From positions 1,736,001-1,800,000 of the forward strand of contig NZ_CP075338.1 in NCBI RefSeq assembly GCF_023278365.1: a stretch of 64,000 bases of DNA, read 5' to 3'. Positions 25,294 to 31,784 of the stretch are shown piece after piece. A program made the position numbers and the translations under genes. This DNA comes from Epilithonimonas zeae (GTDB taxonomy: Bacteria; Bacteroidota; Bacteroidia; Flavobacteriales; Weeksellaceae). Below the pieces are notes generated by a model, which made no database searches, had not been told where the DNA came from, and worked only from the letters and a program-made list of their open reading frames with translations. The number at the start of each line of letters is the position of its first letter. Positions within the stretch are counted from its first letter, which is position 1.

Positions 25294-25497
25294 ATGAAAA
25301 AAATAATTTTATTTTTTATAATCTGTTTATCATTTAATTCCTGTTCTAGAAGCGGAGATTCAGATGGAGATTCAAACAGAAGATGTACTTATAATGGACA
25401 CACATTATATGTAGGAGAAAAAGGTGGCTGCTATTATTTATCCTCTGGCGGAAATAAGGAATATGTAGACAAGAGCTATTGCTCAGGATGTAATTAG
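25294..25497 (+). CDS. Small lipoprotein with the same Cys motif
   Basis: This is 67 residues from ATG 25294 (a TTG at 25288 is also in frame but weaker). The signal MKKIILFFIICLSFNSCSRSG has a lipobox ending at Cys. An acidic linker (GDSDGDS) is followed by the module CTYNGHTLYVGEKGGCYYLS and KEYVDKSYCSGCN. The final seven residues are identical to the previous gene. So the two genes are a duplication of one module placed on different N-termini: basic and secreted versus acidic and lipid-anchored. The next gene starts 2 bp after the stop. Confidence 0.7.
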   Translation: MKKIILFFIICLSFNSCSRSGDSDGDSNRRCTYNGHTLYVGEKGGCYYLSSGGNKEYVDKSYCSGCN

Positions 25498-25499
25498 CG

Positions 25500-25940
25500 A
25501 TGGAAGCAAATAATTCTAAAAATTTCAAACGATTAGAAATTATCTACAAAACTTTTTTTTCTTTTTGTGCACTTTGCTGTTTTTTCGCTATTCTTCCTTT
25601 GCCACTATCATATTACACATTTCTTAGAATCATCGTTTTCATTGCATCAGGAATTGTGGTTTATTATTTCGGGAGACAGAAAGAATATCATTGGTTAATT
25701 GTTTTCGGAATCATCTTGATTTTATTCAATCCGATTTTTCCCATTCATCTTTATCTCAAAAGTCTCTGGATTCCGATTGACATTGTAACGGGGATTTTAT
25801 TCTTGCTACTGGTCGTCATCAGATTAAAAAAGAAAGAACCACCTCAGGAAATCATCCCGGAAAAACCGACTCCAAAAAAAACATTCAGCAGGGACAGAAT
25901 CATTAGAACTTCATCAAAAAACAATAATAACAATGAATGA
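25500..25940 (+). CDS. DUF6804-like membrane protein
   Basis: This 146-residue protein has four predicted membrane helices (about 15-35, 40-58, 65-80 and 88-108) and a basic, Pro-rich cytosolic tail ending in Asn repeats. The spacing of YYTFLRIIVFIASG, YHWLIVFGIILILFNPIFPI and LWIPIDIVTGILFLL matches my memory of the DUF6804 family, whose function is unknown. The last codons overlap the start of the following TerB-like gene by 8 bp, which suggests translational coupling. Confidence 0.7.
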   Translation: MEANNSKNFKRLEIIYKTFFSFCALCCFFAILPLPLSYYTFLRIIVFIASGIVVYYFGRQKEYHWLIVFGIILILFNPIFPIHLYLKSLWIPIDIVTGILFLLLVVIRLKKKEPPQEIIPEKPTPKKTFSRDRIIRTSSKNNNNNE

Positions 25941-26343
25941 AATTATAGAACCAACCGAAAACCTTAAAGCCCATTTTTTAAGGCTTTATCAAATGGCACT
26001 TTGTGATGACAATTTTAGTCCACTTGAACTGAAAGCGCTTTACAAATCGGCCGAAGAAAGAGGGATATCTCCTAAAAAATTAGACGAAATCCTTTTGAAT
26101 CCTATCAATTCAAAAATCGTGATACCTGAAAATATCGAAGAAAAAATCGATTATCTCTACGATTTAACAGTAATGATCTGGGCTGATGGAATTGTTTCTT
26201 CCAACGAGAGAACTTCCTTGGAAAAATACGTCCTGATGTTCGGATTTATGGAAGAAAATGTATTACAAATCGTGGATTATCTCATAGATTCTGTAAAAGA
26301 AGGAAAAAGTAAAACTGACATTTTTAACGATTTAAAAAACTAA
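25933..26343 (+). CDS. TerB-like helical protein
   Basis: This 136-residue, all-helical protein has two TerB-type halves: FLRLYQMALCDDNFSPLELKALYKSAEERG and YLYDLTVMIWADGIVSSNERTSLEKYVLMFG. Each carries the acidic 'A..DD' or 'ADG' element typical of tellurite-resistance TerB and its DjlA-type relatives. TerB-like domains bind metals or act in membrane-linked stress and defence complexes. It overlaps the membrane protein gene upstream by 8 bp and the coiled-coil membrane protein gene starts 3 bp after it, so a physical complex is plausible. Confidence 0.75.
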   Translation: MNEIIEPTENLKAHFLRLYQMALCDDNFSPLELKALYKSAEERGISPKKLDEILLNPINSKIVIPENIEEKIDYLYDLTVMIWADGIVSSNERTSLEKYVLMFGFMEENVLQIVDYLIDSVKEGKSKTDIFNDLKN

Positions 26344-26346
26344 ATT

Positions 26347-27684
26347 ATGACCAGTAATATCAAAAACATTTTCAGGCTGAAACCTGTTGCAGTTGAGAAA
26401 GAAGAATCTCTTCTTAAAATTGTAGAAACCAACAACAATGGAGAAATAACGGAGGAAAGCAGAAAGAGAACCTACCACGAATCTGGTTATAGAGATAGCT
26501 CTCGCAACAATGGAAACCACACCGCTTTATCGATTTGTCTGGACGCCATCTATTCCAAATTTCAGAATGAGGAAAAAGAATTGGCTGACAAACAAAATAA
26601 ACTGAAAGAGCCTTACATCAACGAGCAAAAAAATAAAGAAACCGAAATCAAAGGTCTTACCATTTCTCTCGATAATAAGGAAGAGCAAATCAAAGAAATT
26701 CAGCAAAACGTTGACACAGTTAAGGATAAAATTGAAACTTTGAAATTCGAAATTAATGATATTCCGAAAAATCCGGAACAGTATCAGATCAATGCAAGCA
26801 AAGGCGCTTCTACAAAATTTTGGATTGGGCTATTGCTCTTGATTCCAATCAGTTTATACCTGTTTACATTTTATATTTCAACTTCCTTCTCGGCGTTCTT
26901 TAAAACATTTGACCCGAATGTGAGCATTATGCAAAGTGTTTTAGATGCACAAGCATTCAACAAGGCTTGGGATGAAGGTCTGTTGGAAGGTGCTTTTGTG
27001 ACTTTGATTCCGTTTGTTTTCCTCGGTTTAGGTTACTTGATTCATATGTTTGGAGAAAACAAAAACTGGCTGAATTATGTAAAAATGTTCCTGCTTTTTG
27101 TGGTGACTTTCGTTTTCGATGCCATTCTTGCTTATGAAATCGAATCTAAAATCTATGAACTTAATAAAACTTTCGATTCTCCACCTTTTGATTTGTCGAT
27201 TGCTTTTACGAAGAATCAGTTTTGGGGAATCATTTTCGCCGGATTTGTGGTCTATATTATTTGGGGATTGGTTTTCGATTTCATTATGAAAGAACATAAA
27301 GAAAAAGATAAAATCAAACACGAGCAAATCAAAAAACAAAAAGACATTCTTGTTCATCAGGACCGCATTACAGGATTTGAAAAACAAATGGAAGAAATCA
27401 AAAACGGTATTGCAAGCATCAAAGAATTAATCATCAAAGCCCGAGGAAGAATCGAAGAACTCCAAAATATTATTGATGGCGTTATCATTCCTACCAAAGA
27501 ATACAAATCTTATGCTTCGGAATATGTCCAGGGCTGGATTACATTTATTGGTGAAAAATTAGCTGTTTCTCATCCTGTAAAGCAAGAAATGATAGAGGAA
27601 TGCAAAAATCAATACAATTATAATCTGAACAAAGTCGGCGCCAATTCTGACAGCCAAAACTCTGTTTACGTCTCTGTTTTATAA
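26347..27684 (+). CDS. Coiled-coil / four-TM / coiled-coil membrane protein
   Basis: This 445-residue protein has a charged N-terminal region with a long coiled coil (about 70-140). Four membrane helices follow (about 156-176, 216-236, 243-262 and 294-316), then a second coiled coil (about 320-385) and a soluble tail. The two coiled coils lie on the same side of the membrane and could pair. No catalytic motif or known family was recognised. Its gene lies between the TerB-like and VWA-like lipoprotein genes with gaps of 3 and 9 bp. The architecture suggests a scaffold or a mechanosensing or gating component (inference). Confidence 0.7.
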   Translation: MTSNIKNIFRLKPVAVEKEESLLKIVETNNNGEITEESRKRTYHESGYRDSSRNNGNHTALSICLDAIYSKFQNEEKELADKQNKLKEPYINEQKNKETEIKGLTISLDNKEEQIKEIQQNVDTVKDKIETLKFEINDIPKNPEQYQINASKGASTKFWIGLLLLIPISLYLFTFYISTSFSAFFKTFDPNVSIMQSVLDAQAFNKAWDEGLLEGAFVTLIPFVFLGLGYLIHMFGENKNWLNYVKMFLLFVVTFVFDAILAYEIESKIYELNKTFDSPPFDLSIAFTKNQFWGIIFAGFVVYIIWGLVFDFIMKEHKEKDKIKHEQIKKQKDILVHQDRITGFEKQMEEIKNGIASIKELIIKARGRIEELQNIIDGVIIPTKEYKSYASEYVQGWITFIGEKLAVSHPVKQEMIEECKNQYNYNLNKVGANSDSQNSVYVSVL

Positions 27685-27693
27685 ACTAATATT

Positions 27694-28584
27694 ATGAAAA
27701 AAATATATTACTTATTAATTGTTTCATTATTTTTTATTCAATGTAAAAAAAGTGAACCAAAAATTGATGATGGTGGAAAAATCAATGATTCGATTGCCAA
27801 TAGCAAGAACTTAAATGTTAGTATTCTCATCGACCTTTCTGATAGAATCAACCCGGAAAAATACCCAAACCCATCAATGGAATATTATCAACGGGATTTG
27901 GAATACATCAAAGCGATCAAAAACGGTTTTATTGACCACGTTAAAAGTAAAAAAGTAATGCAACTGAATGACCAGATGCAGATATTCTTCAATCCAGAAC
28001 CTTCCGATTCCAAAATCAACGACTTTGCAAAGCAGCTGAAAGTTTCATTTGATAAGAATACTTCTAAAGAAATTATCAATCTCATTGATGAAAAATATTC
28101 TACCCTGCCTGAAAAAATTTACCAGTCAGCAATTCAGGACAAACAATATGTCGGTTCCGATATCTGGGGATTTTTCAAAAATAAGGTCAATGATTATTGC
28201 ATCAAAGACAAACATAGAAACATTCTTTTTATTTTAACAGATGGTTATATGTTCCACAAAGATTCTAAATTCACAGAAAATGAAAAAACCTCTTATCTCA
28301 CGCCAGAATTGGTAAAATCCTTAAAGTTGAATACTTCCGATTTCAAAACTAAAATCACTGACAAGGGCCTCGGATTTATCAAAGCCAATGATAAACTCAC
28401 TAATCTGGAAATTGTAGTTCTAGGAATCAATGCGGAAAAGGGAAATCCATTCGAAGGTGATATTATCAAAACCTATTGGGACAATTGGCTGAAAGAAATG
28501 AATGTAGCTAAATATCAGGTTAAAGATGCTGATTTACCGACAAATCTTGAACCTATAATTAAAAATGTAATTCTGAATAAATAA
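27694..28584 (+). CDS. Lipoprotein with VWA-like domain
   Basis: This 296-residue protein has the lipoprotein signal MKKIYYLLIVSLFFIQCKK. The mature part begins with LNVSILIDLSDRINPE, a strand followed by an acidic Asp-x-Ser-like MIDAS element. Later RNILFILTDGYMF and LEIVVLGIN give the central strands of a von Willebrand A fold. The MIDAS is not fully canonical (DLSDR rather than DxSxS), so metal binding is uncertain. It would face the periplasm. It is the last gene of the operon, before a strong terminator. Together with TerB-like and membrane partners this echoes Ter-type systems. Confidence 0.72.
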   Translation: MKKIYYLLIVSLFFIQCKKSEPKIDDGGKINDSIANSKNLNVSILIDLSDRINPEKYPNPSMEYYQRDLEYIKAIKNGFIDHVKSKKVMQLNDQMQIFFNPEPSDSKINDFAKQLKVSFDKNTSKEIINLIDEKYSTLPEKIYQSAIQDKQYVGSDIWGFFKNKVNDYCIKDKHRNILFILTDGYMFHKDSKFTENEKTSYLTPELVKSLKLNTSDFKTKITDKGLGFIKANDKLTNLEIVVLGINAEKGNPFEGDIIKTYWDNWLKEMNVAKYQVKDADLPTNLEPIIKNVILNK

Positions 28585-28606
28585 AACATATTTCTTTTAT
28601 TCTTGA

Positions 28607-28641
28607 ATGAGTTTTCAAAATATTGAAAACTCATTTTTTTA
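28607..28641 (+). terminator. Terminator of the eight-gene operon
   Basis: ATGAGTTTTCAA / TTGAAAACTCAT inverted repeat with a short loop and seven Ts. Confidence 0.88.
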
Positions 28642-28663
28642 CTTCAATACTAATATTACAAAA

Positions 28664-28696
28664 AAAATAACCAACTGAAATTCAGTTGGTTATTTA
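28664..28696 (-). terminator. Terminator after tRNA-Gln
   Basis: AACCAACTGAA / TTCAGTTGGTT inverted repeat with a T run on the minus strand, 10 bp beyond the tRNA 3' end. Confidence 0.8.
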
Positions 28697-28705
28697 GTTA
28701 CGATG

Positions 28706-28776
28706 TAGACCCACAGGGATTCGAACCCCGACAGGCGGTACCAAAAACCGAAGTGCTACCGTTACACCATGGGTCT
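28706..28776 (-). tRNA. tRNA-Gln (anticodon UUG)
   Basis: On the minus strand the acceptor arms AGACCCA / TGGGTCT pair fully. The D arm contains GTGTAACGGTAGCAC. The anticodon loop TTTTGGT gives anticodon TTG, and the T arm is CGGGG-TTCGAAT-CCCTG. The anticodon stem has one T-C mismatch at its base. The discriminator is A and CCA is not encoded. Its 3' end faces the accessory region. Confidence 0.93.
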
Positions 28777-28876
28777 GTCGTTTATTGTGGTGCAAATGTA
28801 CAGCTTTTTTTTTAAGTTCCAAATTTTCTTCGAAAAAAAATGCATAATTTTATAAAATAATTTTTCACACATCCCA

Positions 28877-29908
28877 ATGTTAATCGACCTTTCCAAAGCA
28901 TCACCAATCAGCCAAACCTCATCTAATGAATTTGAAACCAAAGTTTTAGACTTCATAAAAGAATGGTTTTCGGAGTCAAAAACAGTGAAAATTCAGAGTT
29001 CTGGTTCTACCGGAATTCCAAAAGTTTTTGATATCGAAAAATCAAAAATGTTGAACTCGGCGGAAATGACTTGTGATTTTTTAGGTTTGAAAGAAGGTAA
29101 TCTGGCTCTACTTTGTCTTCCGATTGAATATATCTCGGGAAAAATGATGGTCGTAAGAAGTATTTCGAGAAAACTAAAACTGAAAATAGCACCAACTTCT
29201 ATTAATCCGTTAGAAAATATCCTTGAGGAAATTGACTTTTGTGCAATGACGCCTCTACAGGTTGAAAATTCTCTGGACAAAATTCAATTGATTAAAAACT
29301 TAATTATTGGCGGTGCATCAGTTTCTGAAACTTTAAAGCAAAAAATCTCCCAAACTCTAACATCCTCAAACTCTCAAACCAAAATATTTGAGACTTACGG
29401 AATGAGCGAGACACTGTCTCACATTGCTTTAAAACAGATTTATCCAAATCAGGAAGATTGGTTTAAAATTTTTGATGGCGTGGATATTTCTCTGGATGAA
29501 AGAGGCTGCCTGAAAATATTTGCTCCAAAACTGAATTCGGAAGTTTTGCAGACCAATGATTTGGTGGAGATTAATGCGAAAAATCAATTCAGATTTCTGG
29601 GAAGAATTGATAATGTGATCAATTCCGGAGGTGCAAAGATTTTCCCCGAAGAATTAGAAAAATTAATCAAACAAAACATTCCCAATGAAGTTGTTTTCCT
29701 CGGAATTGAACATGAAAAACTCGGACAAAAATTAATCCTCATAATCGAAGGAGAAAATAATGAACACTTAAAATCTAAAATTTATAATCTAAAATTTGAA
29801 AAATCGTTTCATAAGCCAAAAGAAATTATTTTTGTAGAACAAATCCCAAGAACGCCCAACGGAAAAGTGAATCGTCTTGAATTAAAAAAATTGATTGTCA
29901 ACCAATGA
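28877..29908 (+). CDS. menE: o-Succinylbenzoate-CoA ligase
   Basis: This 343-residue AMP-forming ligase would activate o-succinylbenzoate with CoA in menaquinone synthesis. Motifs are the P-loop KIQSSGSTGIPKVF (about 37-50), TYGMSETLSHIALK, LGRIDNVINSGGAKIFPEE and the catalytic lysine in RTPNGKVNRLELKK. It is shorter than typical acyl-CoA synthetases but normal for Bacteroidota MenE. A low-complexity stretch SQTLTSSNSQTK (near 29350) is encoded by DNA resembling an intergenic repeat. The stop overlaps the arfB start (ATGA). No other men genes are in the window. Confidence 0.88.
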   Translation: MLIDLSKASPISQTSSNEFETKVLDFIKEWFSESKTVKIQSSGSTGIPKVFDIEKSKMLNSAEMTCDFLGLKEGNLALLCLPIEYISGKMMVVRSISRKLKLKIAPTSINPLENILEEIDFCAMTPLQVENSLDKIQLIKNLIIGGASVSETLKQKISQTLTSSNSQTKIFETYGMSETLSHIALKQIYPNQEDWFKIFDGVDISLDERGCLKIFAPKLNSEVLQTNDLVEINAKNQFRFLGRIDNVINSGGAKIFPEELEKLIKQNIPNEVVFLGIEHEKLGQKLILIIEGENNEHLKSKIYNLKFEKSFHKPKEIIFVEQIPRTPNGKVNRLELKKLIVNQ

Positions 29909-30297
29909 AAGATTTTTCTACCGAAATCAGTTACAAAACATCCCGCTCTTCCGGAGCTGGCGGACAAAATGTGAATAAGGTGGAAACAGCCGTGACAGCT
30001 ATGTGGAACGTAATGGAAACCCAATTTTTCTCTTTTGATGAAAAGCTGAGAATCTCGGAAAAACTGAAAAACAGAATCAATTCTGAAGGTCTCCTTCAAA
30101 TGACCTCATCGGAGAGCAGAACTCAGCTTCAAAACAAAAAAATCGTGACTGAGAAAATGCTGGAACTGGTTGAAAAATCACTCTTTGTTCCCAAGAAACG
30201 ACTGGCTACAAAACCTTCAAAAGGTCAAATCCAAAAACGTATCGACAACAAAAAGAAATTGTCTGAGAAGAAAGAGAATCGAAAATTCAGGTTTTAA
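29905..30297 (+). CDS. arfB: Alternative ribosome-rescue hydrolase ArfB
   Basis: This 130-residue protein releases peptides from stalled non-stop ribosomes. The catalytic GGQ is in RSSGAGGQNVNKVETAV (about 15-31), followed by the RF-1-type domain (TSSESRTQLQNKK). The C-terminal tail is Lys/Arg-rich (KGQIQKRIDNKKKLSEKKE) and enters the empty mRNA channel. Size and order are those of ArfB (YaeJ). The start overlaps menE by 4 bp, indicating translational coupling. The 3' end overlaps the convergent DUF922 gene by 11 bp. Confidence 0.95.
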   Translation: MKDFSTEISYKTSRSSGAGGQNVNKVETAVTAMWNVMETQFFSFDEKLRISEKLKNRINSEGLLQMTSSESRTQLQNKKIVTEKMLELVEKSLFVPKKRLATKPSKGQIQKRIDNKKKLSEKKENRKFRF

Positions 30298-30814
30298 AAT
30301 CCGAAAGCTTTTCTATTTCCTGATTAATTCTCTGAGTATATTCATATTGTTTCTCACGAATTCTTCCGTGATTAGTTACCGTTTCATAATCCTGCTGATA
30401 ATCCTTGTAATCATCATAAATATTAGTGTAATACTTTTGAAGTGTTTTAGCATCTATCGTTTTGTTGCTGATTAATTTTCTAAATCTTCTTGCAAACAAT
30501 TCAGCAATATCAAAATGACTCTGCTCGTGCATTAGAATCAAATCCGTTTTGTAGTCATTATGTGCCCAAGATTTGGAAGGCACAAAAAAAGATTCAATCT
30601 TAACTTCTTTGGAAGTGAATTTTTTGGTTGGACTGTTCAACAAATAGGAAATTCCGCAAAAGGTTGTCGCGGCGGCTTTGGAAGTATTCGGTTGCGTTTT
30701 CGATTGGAAATCTTCCCAAATCAACTTTCGGTTTTCATTCCAAAAAATCTTATCCTGAGCATTTGTCAATCCAATGATAAACAGAAAAATAAGTGCTAAA
30801 AATGGTCGTAACAT
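30287..30814 (-). CDS. Secreted DUF922-type putative zinc protease
   Basis: This 175-residue protein has a signal peptide (MLRPFLALIFLFIIGLTNAQ). The mature protein has IFWNENRKLIWEDFQSK near its start and the motif LMHEQSHFDIAELFARR, an HExxH zinc-binding helix (about 95-111). This combination is typical of DUF922, a family annotated as predicted secreted Zn-dependent proteases. The substrate is unknown. It is divergent from cdd with 78 bp between starts. Confidence 0.82.
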   Translation of the reverse strand: MLRPFLALIFLFIIGLTNAQDKIFWNENRKLIWEDFQSKTQPNTSKAAATTFCGISYLLNSPTKKFTSKEVKIESFFVPSKSWAHNDYKTDLILMHEQSHFDIAELFARRFRKLISNKTIDAKTLQKYYTNIYDDYKDYQQDYETVTNHGRIREKQYEYTQRINQEIEKLSDFKT

Positions 30815-30892
30815 ATCTCTTAGATGTTTTTTTTCAATTAATGTTAATTTATTTCCACAAAAAATGTATTTTTACCTCCCTCATTTTAAAAA

Positions 30893-31372
30893 ATGGAAAA
30901 AGAGATAAAAATCAACTTTGAAGTTATCCCGAGTTACGAACAACTCAACGATATAGAAAAAACACTTTTTGATAAAGCTAAAACCATTCGTGAACAAGCT
31001 TACGCGCCTTACTCCCATTTTTTTGTTGGTTGTGCGCTTCTTTTGGAAAACGGCGAAATAATCACAGGAAGTAACCAGGAAAACGCCGCATATCCTTCCG
31101 GTTTGTGTGCTGAGAGAACGACTATTTTTTGGACTTCGGCAAATTATCCAGATGTGAAAATCAAAAAAATATTTGTGATTGGCGGACCAGAAGATGCTTT
31201 AAGTTCCATTCCAATTCCACCTTGCGGCGGCTGCAGACAATCTATCCTGGAATATGAAGCTAAGCAAAAAGAAAAAATCGAAATCTATTTTGCCGCACCA
31301 AACGGAGAAATCATCAAAACAAAATCTATCCGAGACTTGTTGCCTTTCTCATTTGACGGAAGCTTTTTGTAA
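30893..31372 (+). CDS. cdd: Cytidine deaminase
   Basis: This 159-residue enzyme deaminates cytidine and deoxycytidine to uridine forms in pyrimidine salvage. Zinc ligands and the catalytic Glu are in PSGLCAERTTIFW (Cys-Ala-Glu) and PPCGGCRQSILEY (two Cys). AYAPYSHFFVGCALL forms the nucleoside pocket. It is of the homotetrameric type, with a ~20-residue N-terminal extension. Probably monocistronic. Confidence 0.96.
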   Translation: MEKEIKINFEVIPSYEQLNDIEKTLFDKAKTIREQAYAPYSHFFVGCALLLENGEIITGSNQENAAYPSGLCAERTTIFWTSANYPDVKIKKIFVIGGPEDALSSIPIPPCGGCRQSILEYEAKQKEKIEIYFAAPNGEIIKTKSIRDLLPFSFDGSFL

Positions 31373-31378
31373 TTTTTA

Positions 31379-31530
31379 GGCGCAACAAGCTGGTGGCTTC
31401 GGTAGAACATCCCAACCTGCTGTCCACTATATCTTTTTTGTCATTGCGAACAACGTGAAGCAATCTGTTCAACTTTTCAACAATCGCAATAACAAAAAAG
31501 GATGCCGTTCCCATCAGGGCTAAGTTGACA
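31379..31530. repeat. Interspersed palindromic repeat, family A (with inner hairpin)
   Basis: CTGTCCACTATATCTTTTTT faces AAAAAAGGATGCCGTTCCCAT, as in the copy at 14540. The spacer is itself an inverted repeat (GTCATTGCGA ... TCGCAATAAC) containing AACGTGAAGCAATCTG, a word common in flavobacterial intergenic repeats. This suggests one repeat nested in another. Confidence 0.7.
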
Positions 31531-31572
31531 TTTTGTATTTCTTTTCAACAATTAAAATTTCAACAATTAAAA

Positions 31573-31644
31573 TCTCGCGAACTTGGCAGATTACGCGGAT
31601 TTTACATCAAAAACAAATCTGCAAGATTAGCTTAATCTGCGAGA
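31573..31644. repeat. Interspersed inverted repeat, family B
   Basis: TCTCGCGAACTTGGCAGATT on the left faces AGCTTAATCTGCGAGA on the right, the same family as 17477-17546. With the family A copy it fills most of the 412-bp gap between cdd and the FG-GAP gene. No gene was seen there. Confidence 0.7.
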
Positions 31645-31713
31645 ATAATTTTCTTTGATAATTATCTCTGTTTATAAATTCATCTAAACGATTTAAGCAA
31701 TACCTAATAAAAT

Positions 31714-31750
31714 CGAAAAACCCATTCAGAATCCTGAAAGGGCTTTTCTT
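31714..31750 (-). terminator. Terminator after FG-GAP protein gene
   Basis: AAACCCATTCAG / CTGAAAGGGCTTT imperfect inverted repeat; T-rich on the minus strand after the stem. Confidence 0.6.
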
Positions 31751-31784
31751 TTAAAATGTAGATATGGATATGAAAATTTGGTTA

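Noticed and set aside
28706-28776. Attachment site of an integrative element at tRNA-Gln
   Set aside because: No second copy of the tRNA 3' end and no integrase gene were found by eye in the window.
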